From: Kitagawia praeruptora
Taxonomy: Eukaryota; Streptophyta; Magnoliopsida; Apiales; Apiaceae
Direction: 5' to 3'
NCBI GenBank assembly: GCA_037693485.1
Contig: CM075351.1
Location: forward strand, 15,309,001-15,373,000
DNA: 64,000 bases
Shown here: one piece after another, positions 46,766 to 57,927 of the stretch
Layout: every line of letters starts with the position of its first letter
Position numbering within the stretch: position 1 is the stretch's first letter
The notes under the pieces: generated by a model
What the model was told of the DNA's origin: nothing
Databases searched by the model: none
The model's input: the letters and a program-made list of their open reading frames with translations, nothing else
Position numbers and translations under genes: made by a program

Positions 46766-48059
46766 AAATATAATATTCGATAATAAAGGATTTTTTTAAA
46801 AATATCATCAATTTTCTTCAACAAAAAAAATTCTCATAAATTAATTATATTATATTCTATACATAATTAGCGTGAGGAAGAGATTTACGCAAATCTTTTG
46901 GTAATAAAAAAGTAATTTTAATTAAAATATTGTATATATAATTTTAAAAGACGTGGATGAGAAAATAATATTAGTATAAACTTATATCACAATTAACAAA
47001 TATGATATCATTTATTTTATCACAAAAAACCAACAAAACATAATTATAATACACTTCATCTCATTAAGAATAGGAATGGTTATGGGGAAAAAAAATCCCA
47101 CTCAAATCATAATTTAATCTCAAAATGAAAAAGAATTACACTAATTCTTATCCAAACCAAAGTTTATTCAATTTTAATCCCAACTTCATTTGATTTTAAT
47201 TTGAATTAGATCCGATCGAATCAGATATGATCCAATTTGATTTGAAGGGAAATTAAAGAAAAAGTTTGGGAAAATATTAAGTTGTTAATTCAATTTTTAG
47301 GCAAAAGTTAATGAATATGGTAATTTGATTCCAACGAAAATTAAAGAGAAGGTTTAGAAGAATATTAACATGATAATTTGATTTTGGAAGTAATGCTAAG
47401 TATCCCAAAATTTTCACCAATGAGTAATCTAACGGTTCTCATCGATTTACTAAAAAGATTTGCACTAATTCTTATCCAAATCAAAGTTTATTCAATTTTA
47501 ATCCCAACTTCATTTGATTTTAATTTGAATTAGATCCGATCGAGTCAGATATGATCCAATTCAAACTTTATTCAAATATATTGTATCACAAAATTGATCT
47601 GATCACATTAGATATCCGAATTGTCCCGTCAAGTCATTCAGAAATAAATATAAAATGGAACAAAAATAAATTAAATTGATTGATTTTGCATAATTATGTA
47701 GTTATAAATCAAATTTGAATTCTATTATAACTAAAACTAGTTTATTAGGATTAGAAAGACAAGATAGTAAAAACGTTGTTTTGAGAGTGGACTCCCATAA
47801 CTAGGATTTTAGCCGCCATTTCTCTACCTCCTTTATGTTCCTTCATCGATTAAATCCCCTTCACTCTTCCATCCTCTTTTCTATTTATCAGTTATTCCAA
47901 TAAATTCGAGATTTAATCCATTTTGGGTAAGATCTTTTTGAGTACCTTGTTATCAAAGTTGTTATTCGTGCCCATTTTTTTGGGATGTTAGTGTGTTATG
48001 TTTTGATGTTTTTGTGTATCTTGTCATGGATTTTAATAGTTTTTCTAAGAAGGATTTAT
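46766..48059. other. AT-rich region with a 105-bp direct repeat
   Basis: No gene is supported. About 105 bp (47138-47241) recur almost unchanged at 47462-47564, with the core AATCCCAACTTCATTTGATT. Near 46856-46881 the sequence TCTATACATAATTAGCG resembles the Helitron 5' end at 32840, but no matching 3' end was found. Confidence 0.5.
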
Positions 48060-48660
48060 ATGATATTTTGAGAGATTTGTAAGGCTCACATCGATTCTGG
48101 AACGGTGGTGAATACCATAAGAGCTCACCTTTCACAAAAAAAATTATCCATATTTTGGGGGCATTTGTTGCTCAAATATCAATTGATGTAACTGATAGTT
48201 CTGAACATTGGGCTACATATGGTACTTATGTGAAGGTCAATTGCGATGCTACTAATTTCACAGCTGATGTAGGTTGAATTGTGGGCACCTCGAACTCTAC
48301 AGGGGGCAATTGCTTTGGCTGAATATCAGGCTTCATTATTTGAAGAGTGTTTGCTAATTGAGGTTATGGATGTTGAAATGAAGTTGGGAGGCAACTTATT
48401 AACATTGTCTCTGTGAAAACTTTAGGTTTTAAGGTAAGTGGAGATGATACAATGATAAAGTCAGTCCCCTGGAAGTTGCAGGTGGGGAAAATCTCGTTGC
48501 TCTATCGAAATTACTTGTTGCTGAAAAAAATGCCTTGGATAATTATTACCAAGATGGAAGAGGGTATGTTGGATTTCATTGATATAACATCTAATCCCAC
48601 AACTGAATGCATACCGGAACCAACAATCCACCACAGGTCAGTCAAAAAATGCTAGCAAAT
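48060..48660 (+). pseudogene. Decayed LINE-like RNase H fragment
   Basis: Words such as VKVNCDAT (about 48237) and a following STGGNCFG resemble the start of a LINE-type RNase H domain, with stops and frame changes around them. The upstream part aligns by eye with 35740-35930. The ORF at 48413-48655 has no recognised domain. The region is too broken to name further. Confidence 0.35.
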
Positions 48661-48828
48661 TGGTACACATTAGTTGTTTACTTGTATCTATAAAGGTCCC
48701 AAATACTCTTATTCTAATTGATGTGGGATGTTACAAACACCCCCTCTTATAGGGTCGACGTCCTCGTTGAACCCACAAACACACTTACAGAACCCGGACA
48801 ATGCATCTACACTTTTGGCCGGGCAGAG

Positions 48829-48842
48829 CTCTGATACCATAT
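48829..48842 (-). other. Minus-strand primer binding site of a degraded LTR element
   Basis: GCTCTGATACCA on the plus strand is the complement of the tRNA-iMet primer site. It is followed within 2 bases by TGTGACAACCCGGG, which looks like an LTR edge. This belongs to a minus-strand element whose internal leader would lie to the left. Confidence 0.55.
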
Positions 48843-48993
48843 GTGACAACCCGGGTCAAATCCCGAGTTTTATTTCGAAAATCGGGTCAAGTACCGATCA
48901 CGAATCCGAAATAAGCCAAAGTAACTAGCCCAAATGCAGTCAACTTGGGTAATCCACAAGCCCACCACAGGCCCCCAAAAGATCATGATTAGT

Positions 48994-49155
48994 TGGTATC
49001 ACAGCAGGCTGTCCTTCGGAGTGTATTAAGTATAGGACTAGTACATTCTCTAGGATACGATCTTTAGACTATCGTTTAGGACTAGAAATTTTAGAATAGA
49101 TGTGTCACAAACTTTTGGAGTATAGGATTTTGAGATCTTTTTAAGGAGGGTAGTA
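48994..49155 (+). other. Primer binding site and polypurine tract of a deleted LTR element
   Basis: TGGTATCACAGC (48994-49005, one mismatch to the tRNA-iMet site) is followed by about 135 bp, and then by TTAAGGAGGGTAGTA (49141-49155) just before an LTR start. Nearly all internal sequence is missing. Confidence 0.55.
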
Positions 49156-49770
49156 TGTAACATCCGTAATTTTTAGATAATGATAAAAGAATCATTGGAA
49201 AAAAATGAATAAAAATTATTAAATGTTAAGAATTAAAATTGATATAGAAAACTCTAAAATATGGATGAGATTCTAAAATTAGGATAATTAGTAAAATTGG
49301 AATTAGGGTTTTAAATATATATTTGATTAGTTCTTATTTAGAGGATTCTAGAATTTCTTTTTTTACAAGTTATTTAGATTAAAGATAAGATTTGTTATAA
49401 TAGGAAGTAAGCGTGATAATATTTTAGAAAATTGCTATCCTTTCTATTTTAGTTAATTGTGTTAACAGAATATTATCACAGTTAGAATTATTTAGAGAGA
49501 TTATAAAATTTTAAAAGGAAAATTTAATACTTACTTTAAAAGAATTTAGGGTTTTTTTGTGTCTATATATATAAGAAATCCTTAGCCTAACGAGAGGGCT
49601 TGTACATGTCATATCAATCTCGCAGAGTCGCAGGTATGCGCCTCTTTTCATTGAATATTTAGAAAATTTAATGTGCTCTCGTTCTTTCTATGCTTAACAT
49701 GGATTTTATTTAATTTATATATGCATTTTTTGTTCAAATTGTGAGTATATGATTATCCTCGAGTGCTATT
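49156..49770 (+). repeat. 3' LTR, start clear, end not found
   Basis: TGTAACATCCGTAATTTTTA follows a polypurine tract, and a TATA box (GTCTATATATATAAG) lies about 405 bp in, as in the related solo LTR at 34968. The end is not visible; later insertions such as the CACTA element may split it. The given end is only the last part that looks LTR-like. Confidence 0.45.
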
Positions 49771-51918
49771 ATATCTCTTTAAATTATAAAGCCCCTGAAG
49801 GCTTTTTGACTGCCATTTTACCATACTACCCTCGTCAATTTTCTGTATTCACATCAAATTGCCATTATTTTATGTATTATACATATATTGTACGTAATTT
49901 GTATGTATATTATACTATTATACATGTATTAGTTACCTTTTCACTCTCATTACAAACATACATACACATTATTACACATTACATCAGCCTATACACAACT
50001 CTCAAGAATTCAAAATCTTCTTCTGTATCAAACCTTCCCCCGTTCCTTGAATTCGAATTTTGAATTTCAAATATCTCTTTCTTATCTTACATACATCAAA
50101 CTTAATTAAGTTTTCAACTTTAAAAGTGCTTCTTTCTCTTTTTCATATATCAAGTTTATCATTCTTTGTTTCCTAATGTCTTTTTAGTGGTAGATGTATA
50201 ACTATGATCTCATTTGATTTGCAGGTTATGTGACTCATGTTGTTCAAAATCAAGTACATTTTTTAAACTTAAGTTTTTATTACAACGCAATAAGATATAC
50301 GATTCATAAATAGAGTTGTGGGTTGTTCTATTATTGCATCATTGTTGTTACGGCTTCAATTTGTTATTGTACTACTATTAGAATTGAGTTGTGTGTAAAT
50401 TGTGATATGATTATGTTTGTGCTTACTTATTTCAAAAGTTAGTAGCTAATTTTTGTAGTTTTTATGTAATATTCAATTTTTAAATGTTTGCATATGAAGT
50501 GTTTGATTATAGTTCTGAGAGAATTTTTACTCAATTTTTAGTATTTAAACCTATGATGAATTATATGTTTTCATAGATTTTAGATTTGTTGGGATTCTAA
50601 GTGTTAAAGTGTACCATTTGTAACTTGATTCTGCATTCTTATTATTACAAAATTTGATTATTCAGATTCTAACACATTTTTAAAATATTAAAATGTAAAA
50701 TTAAAACATGTCTCGATGGAATTGATTTTTAATTTCAAAAATTGTATTGTACATGTACGAAGTAAGTTATGCAAACATTTTTTAAAATCACATCTAGATA
50801 TCGAGGTTCTTCCATGTACTTCATTTCATTTTATTTATCATTTTCAATTGACAAACGGCTGTCTCGATGGATTCTTCAATAATTCTCCTTTTTTCTTCTT
50901 ACGTGTGAGTTGTAAAATTGTTTAAGCTATTTTCTTTTGTGTATTGTGAGGTATGCGGAGTTGGATTTTCGTAGGAGTTCTCTTTTGATATTTTATTTAC
51001 CTTTTTTTTTTGCTTTTACAAATTTCATGGAATGTCAAATACCCTATCTCCAAATTATAACAAGAATTTGTTTTCGATTTTAGTTTTACATGATGAGCCG
51101 TTATGTTTTGTATATCTTAACTATTGATAAGAAAGTGATTATTTTAAGGTTATATATTTTGGTTTAGTCTGGTACCTTCATTACTGTTACAAATCTTGAT
51201 ATATCTTCTTTTCGACCTTTCAGGATTCAGTCACTACGAATAACAATCTTCCTTCATTACGGAACTTCATCCTCTACTGTAATTCTCTGTCCAACCTATT
51301 TCGTCCAATTTAAAAATATATTATCTGGGGTTACGCAGTCCAATTTGTTGTATATCTGATTTGTTATATATCTGTTTTCGTCCAAGAAATTTTAATTATA
51401 TTAGTGTTTTGCCTTGAAAATCCTAGCCATAGTAATTAGTAACAGTGTACAAAACTTTTCATATAATAAAGCCGTCTATCATTTAAACTTAATGCTTCAA
51501 CTAAAAATTATTATTTGAATGGAGATGTCAGAGGACTTAAGTGAAGCGTCTTAAATTACCACTTTTGTTGCTTTCTTTTACGTAACTAAAAAGTTGCTTA
51601 CTAATCAATTTATCCATCTCCAAATTTCCAAAATTAATGTTAACTGTATAGTTACCACTAAATCTATTTAAATTATAAAGGCTTAAGGATTTTATGATGC
51701 ATTTTTACTATTCTACCCTCCTATATGTGACTGTATTTACACTACATTGCCACTTGACCACTCTACTTATATGAATTATATTACTTCTGTGTTGTCACTA
51801 CTTACATATATGGGTCTCCCCTTTTTCATTACAAGCATATACAGACAGAACCCAAGAATTCAAAATTTTCATCTATATTATGTATTTTGCTATTTTGTGC
51901 AGGTTTAACATGTATTTT
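49771..51918. other. AT-rich region with a dispersed duplication
   Basis: No gene is supported. A stretch at about 49780-50030 resembles 51660-51890: both start with TTTAAATTATAAAG, contain TACTA or CTATTCTACCCTC-type words, and end near AAGAATTCAAAAT. The ORF at 49749-50063 is a by-product. Confidence 0.45.
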
Positions 51919-51937
51919 CACTACACCAAAACTGGCA

Positions 51938-52285
51938 ATTAGTAACGGATATATCCGTTACTAATCGTCCGTCACAATTGCTTTTTTTCCGTTACTAATT
52001 AGTAACGGATATATCCGTTACAAATAGATTAGTAACGGATATATCCGTTACTGATTAGTAACGGATATCTGGAATCAGTAACGGATATATCCGTTACTGA
52101 TAGATTAGTAACAGATATATCCATTACTAATAGTCCGTCACAATTGTTTTTTTTTATTTTGTAACAGATATATCCGTTACTAATTAGTAACGGATGATGA
52201 GCATTAGTAACGGATATATCCGTTACTAATTAGTAACAGATGTTTAGAATTAGTAACGGATATATCCGTTACTAATATTAAAAAA
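51938..52285. repeat. Left subterminal palindromic repeats of the CACTA element
   Basis: Many copies of a 24-bp palindrome centred on AACGGATATATCCGTT lie close together, some with single changes. In known CACTA elements, subterminal repeats are transposase binding sites; that role is inferred here. Confidence 0.85.
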
Positions 52286-52539
52286 ATTTAATAAGCTCTC
52301 AGCCAATCACAGGCTGCCACCACAGCCGACCCCACCTCTCAGCCAATCACATCGCTCCACTTGTACACCAGAGGCACCCAACCTCAATTTTGCCAGATTT
52401 GTTGAAGCAAGGTTTCGAACCCCTGACCTCCTGTGAGGTAGTACACCCCCTCAATCAACTGTGACACGCGAGTATTTGTGATATATATGGAAATACAATC
52501 CTTATACTATGAACTTTTACATGTTTTTGTTTTATAAAT

Positions 52540-52925
52540 TCGTTTAAAATTATAATTTTTTAAAAAATTCGTTTCAATTTAATTTTACATATTTTTTAAA
52601 ATTTATTTTTTTTAAAAATTCGTTATAATTATTTATATTAAAAAAATCGAAAATAATAATTTTTTAAAAAAAATTGAAAATAATTATTTTTAAAAAAAAA
52701 TCGAAAATAATAATTTTTTAAAAAAATCGAAAATAATTATTTTTTTAAAAAAACGAAAATAATTATTTTTTTAAAAAAATCGAAAATAATTATTTTTAAA
52801 AAAAAATCGAAAATAATTATTTTTTTAAAAAAAAATCAAAAATAATATTTTAAAAAAAAATGAAAATAATTATTTTTTTTAAATCGAAAATTATTATTTT
52901 TTTAATAAAAATCGAAAATAATTAA
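52540..52925. repeat. A/T-run block with TCGAAAATAATTA repeats
   Basis: Units of about 25-30 bp with the core TCGAAAATAATTATTTTTTT alternate A and T runs for nearly 400 bases. Confidence 0.75.
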
Positions 52926-54885
52926 AAAATTATAAGCTTATTTGATGTGATTTTATAATATAAATCTCCAAAAAACTATACTCGCGATAACTAGTATGGT
53001 CCCGATTGCACAAAGCAATATTTTTAAAATCTTTTTTCGACGATCCAACCGTACGGCTGTTAATATTTAAGGATTTTAGTGATATACACAAAAATTAAAA
53101 AATTACAAGCTTATTTGATGTGATTTTATAATATAAATCTCCAAAAAACAATACTCGCGATAACTAGTATCGTCCCGATTGCACAAAACAATATTTTTAA
53201 AATCTTTTTTCGACGATCTAACCGTACGGCTGTTAATATCTAAGGATATTAGTGATATACCCAAAAAATTAAAAAATTACAAGCTTATTTGATGTGATTT
53301 TATAATATAAATCTCCAAAAAACAATACTCGCGATAACTAATATCGTCCTGATTGCACAAAACAATATTTTTAAAATCTTTTTTCGACGATCCAAACGTA
53401 CGGCTGTTAATATCTAATGATTTTAGTGATATACACAAAAAAATTAAAAAATTACAAGGTTATTTGATGTGATTTTATAATATAAATCTCCGAAAAACAA
53501 TACTCGCGATAACTAGTATCGTCCCGATTGCACAAAACAATATTTTTAAAATATTTTTTTCGACGATCCAACCGTACGGCTGTTAATATCTAAGGATTTT
53601 AGTGATATACACAAAAAATTAAAAAATTACAAACTTATTTGATGTGATTTTATAATATAAATCTCCAAAAAACAATACTCGCGATAACTAGTATCGTCCC
53701 GATTGCACAAAACAATATTTTTAAAATCTTTTTTCGACGTTCCAACCGTACGGCTGTTAATATCTAAGGATATTAGTGATATACACAAAAAATAAAAAAT
53801 TACAAGCTTATTTGATGTGATTTTATAATATAAATCTCCAAAAAACAATACTCACGATAACTAATATCGTCCCGATTGCACAAAACAATATTTTTAAAAT
53901 CTTTTTTAGATGATCCAACCGTACGGCTGTTAATATCTAATGATTTTAGTGTTATACACAAAAAAATTAAAAAATTACAAGCTTATTTGATGTGATTTTA
54001 TAATATAAATCTCCAAAAAACAATACTCGCGATAACTAGTATCGTCCCGATTGCACAAAACAATTTTTTTAAAATATTTTTTCGACGATCCAACCGTACG
54101 GCTGTTAATATCTAAGGATATTAGTGATATACACAAAAAATTAAAAAATTAAAAGCTTATTTGATGTGATTTTATAATATAAATCTCCAAAAAACTATAC
54201 TCGCGATAACTTGTATCGTCCCGATTGCACAAAACAATATTTTTAAAATATTTTTTCGACGATCCAACCGTACGGCTGTTAATATCTAAGGATTTTAGTG
54301 ATATACACAAAAAATTAAAAAATTACAAGATTATTTGATGTGATTTTATAATATAAATCTCCAAAAAACAATACTCGCGATAACTAATATCGTCCCGATT
54401 GCACAAAACAATATTTTTAAAATATTTTTTCGACGATCCAACCGTACGGCTGTTAATATCTAAGGATTTTAGTGATATACACAAAAAATTAAAAAATTAC
54501 AAGCTTATTTGATGTGATTTTATAATATAAATCTCCAAAAAACAATACTCGCGATAACTAGTATCGTCCCGATTGCACAAAACAATATTTTTAAAATCTT
54601 TTTTCGACGATCCAACCATACGGCTGTTAATATCTAAGGATTTTAGTGATATACACAAAAAAATTAAAAAATTACAAGCTTATTTGATGTGATTTTATAA
54701 TATAAATCTCCAAAAAACAATACTCGCGATAACTAGTATCGTCCCGATTGCACAAAACAATATTTTTAAAAAATATTTCGACGATCCAACCATACGGCTG
54801 TTAATATCTAATGATTTTAGTGATATACAAAAAAATTAAAAAATAACAAGCTTATTTGATGTGATTTTATAACATAAATCTTTTA
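52926..54885. repeat. Tandem array, about 174-bp unit, 12 copies
   Basis: Each unit contains TTATTTGATGTGATTTTATA, ATACTCGCGATAACTAGTAT, TCGACGATCCAACCGTACGG and GATATACACAAAAAATTAAA. Copies begin about every 174 bases, are highly similar, and fill the centre of the CACTA element. Confidence 0.92.
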
Positions 54886-54894
54886 AAAGTATTA

Positions 54895-55445
54895 AATTAG
54901 TAACATATATATTATTCCTTAGTAACGGATATATCCATTACTAATATTAGTAACGGATATATCTGTTACTAATTCTATGTATCCGTTACTAATTAGTAAC
55001 AGATATATCCGTTACTAATATTATATATCCATTACTAATTAGTAACGGATATATATTATTAGTAACGGATATATCTGTTACTAATTAGTAACGGATACAT
55101 AGAATTAGTAACGGATATATCCGTTACTAATTAGTAACGGATATATGTGCATTAGTAACGGATATATCCGTTACTAATTAGTAACGGATATATCCGTTAC
55201 TAATTCTATATATCCATTGCTAATTAATAACGGATATTTAATATTAGTAACGGATATATCCGTTACTAATTAGTAACGGATACATAGAATTAGTAACGGA
55301 TATATCCGTTACTAATTAGTAACGGGTATCTGACCCATTAGTAACGGATATATTCGTTACTAATTAGTAACGGATATATCCGTTACTAATGCCATCCGTT
55401 ACTAATTAGTAACGGATATAACCGTTACTAATGGCTTTTTTTATC
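54895..55445. repeat. Right subterminal palindromic repeats of the CACTA element
   Basis: This is the same palindrome as on the left, around AACGGATATATCCGTT, in more than ten copies up to the right terminal repeat. Confidence 0.85.
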
Positions 55446-55477
55446 TGTTAGTAATTTGCCAGTTTGGTGTAGTGTTT

Positions 55478-57622
55478 GTGCAGTTGGAAGAAGAAATTTG
55501 AGAACTAAAGTTCATTATAATGATCGAAATGAGGTAGTTTTCTTTACAATTTTGTTGTACTGTTCTTGATTAATCTCTAGCTTTTTAAAAAAGTGTACAG
55601 TGTTTTATGGATGATTTATCATTACAACAATAGTTGAGGTGTAATGAAGAGCAATGTAATGTTTGTCATGTTCGTCTAGAAGAATTCAAGACCTTTGCGA
55701 AAAAAATATTATGAAAAATATTGTGGGTAATTTTATTCCTCGCATTCAAATATTTATGTGTTCATAGAGCTTATATATCTCTATTAGGCTCTATAATACT
55801 TATGTCGTGTTTGCATTGCAGAACTAATGCCTATTCATCTTACACTACTGCTTTTGATCAAGTAAAATCTTTTCTCAAATTTTTTTTTGTTCGTTCAATA
55901 TGTTTGAATATGAATTTGATTTTTTTCATGCTAGGCTTTATCTTTTTCTTCATAACAAGATAATTTATGCCTCATTCGTGTTATAACTTACTGCGTGCAT
56001 TGGATGTTTTGAGAGAGCAAGTAATACTTTAAAGCATCTTATGTTCAATATGGTCTTTGTATTCATTCCATTTAGTAGTTAGAGGGCTTTGTCTGACAGA
56101 TGCGTGTATAGATTTATAAAAGTTTATCCATATTTGTGTTTGTTCCGTGTCATTTCCATGTATTTCGATGTTGCTACTTTTCTTTTACTCATTCAACCAT
56201 GTAGAGTTTAACCTATATATGTGTTGCTAAGTAGGAAAATTTTTTCTGTTATAATTCATAATTATTTTATGTAGTGATATGTTAAAATAATTGACATGTG
56301 TAGATTTGGATATATTCCCACATGGTGCTGGGTAGACATCATAATAATACTTTTGCTTATGATCATGCAGGTAATTTCTGTGTATATATAGTGATATATG
56401 ATCGACTGATCGTGGTTTATTCTTTGCAGTATGATGCATTTACGATGTTAATGTGTTGTGCAAACATTTCGGGGAAGGCAGTTCTATCAATCTTATTCTT
56501 CCATTTTTAAGTTCATATTATATCAATCATGGTTGCATATTTCAAAATCTATTATGTCTAATTATCGAGCATGAAAGATGTTTCTAGATATTGCAGCTTA
56601 TAATGGCAAATAATTGCTTGCATGTAGTGCTGGCAAGTGGCAATGACCTAAAAATGTCTTAGTACTTGAAGTTTATTACTAAATTTACTACTTTGTATAT
56701 CTAAATATCAGTATAGATAATGGATACCAGTATATTGTTACAGGTGCCTTAGGAATTATAATATTTTATTACATTTTTACTTCTTGATTGTTGTTTGTCA
56801 AGATCTTAACGGTTATTTGTTTATAATATATAAAGATTGCAATTTTCTATGTGGTCTCTACAATTTTCCTTCCATTTTAGATTTGTTCGAAGATAACAAT
56901 AAAAAGTTGAATTTTGTAATCAAGTATATGTTCCTGGATGCTAATAAATGCAACTTTTAAATCTTATAGCTTTAAATTAATTTTTACTCCATTTAATTTT
57001 ATCAAGAAGCTATATTATAAAATTAATTTTAATAAATAATTATTTACTTTTCTCAAACATACACTGTAGTCACTTTTCAAATTTGCATTGATTATAATTT
57101 TTAACTGTGAAATAGAAAGAAGCTCAAGGGAAGGAAAAATACAAAACTTTTGACTGGAAATATGGGACATCTGACAAAACTTTAGATATATTAAATACAA
57201 ATACAAGTAGTGCGAGACGAAAGATTTGTCCAAGACAACAATTTTTAGTAAATTAACATTATTTATTTAATTATTTCATATATTAAAATTTAACTATTTT
57301 TAATATAAAAAAACAATTCCAATTACTACCGACAACAATGTATAACTTGGAATCTGATGATATATGAGTTATATCTTCATATTCCAAGTTATATATTTAA
57401 ATAACTAAGTAAAATTTAAAAATCGAGGTATCGCCGAAAGGCGATGCCGAGAAACCATATTTTAAATATATTAATAAAATAATAACTAAAAATTAGATTT
57501 TTCCTTATATTTACGTTATTTTACAAGATATATTTTAAAGATTTATTCTCAAAATGAAAAAAAAAATCTTCAAATTATCAGGCAAGCATCCTAGTTAAAT
57601 TAGTTCCACATGCTTCCCTGCT
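55478..57622. other. AT-rich region without a supported gene
   Basis: Short ORFs (for example 55721-55963 and 56322-56510) are hydrophobic or unremarkable and lack known motifs. Hairpins occur at about 57342-57393 (TATAACTTGGAAT with its inverse) and at 57431-57445 (TCGCCGAAAGGCGA). Confidence 0.5.
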
Positions 57623-57923
57623 TGATAGGTCCATAATTCATCATATTTTTTTTTACCTATTTTACGTCCGTTTTTGTAATTTTATTAATTAAAAAATTGT
57701 TTTATTTTGTTTTGTAGGAAAATAAATAAAAACATATTTCTAGCAGGAAAAGGTGCAAAAAGGGAAAGGAGGTGGAAAATACTTGAAGTCAAAGAAATTG
57801 GAGGAAAAATCGAATACTAATCCGAGAAGAAAAGGAAATTGAAGAAATTATATTCAAGATCGGATTGCAATTAAAAGACCCAAGCCCAAGTTTTTCCCTA
57901 TATATATGGGCTCCTCTCTTGTA
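57623..57923 (+). repeat. 5' LTR, truncated to about 300 bp
   Basis: It matches 61421-61718 with about seven substitutions and a 3-base length difference in a T run. It then breaks off after CTCCTCTCTTGTA, where the 3' LTR continues for about 870 bp more. Confidence 0.85.
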
Positions 57924-57927
57924 AGCT

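Larger units (their letters stand above)
51919..55474. mobile_element. Non-autonomous CACTA element (3556 bp), TSD TTT
   Basis: The ends CACTACACCAAAACTGGCAA and TTGCCAGTTTGGTGTAGTG are inverted repeats in the CACTA form. TTT flanks both sides (51916-51918 and 55475-55477), the expected 3-bp duplication. Subterminal regions are packed with palindromic repeats, and the centre holds an A/T block and a 174-bp tandem array. No transposase is encoded. Confidence 0.92.

Noticed and set aside
46856..46881. A third minus/plus Helitron starting at 46856
   Set aside because: The start resembles the one at 32840, but the preceding base is T, not A, and no hairpin-CTAG end was found downstream.
49749..50063. 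104-codon ORF as a gene
   Set aside because: It consists of Tyr/Ile/His-rich codons in AT-rich repeat sequence, with no motif and a duplicated, broken copy nearby.
52926..54885. Twelve regular repeats as a CRISPR array
   Set aside because: The units are continuous 174-bp tandem copies without unique spacers, inside a plant CACTA element.
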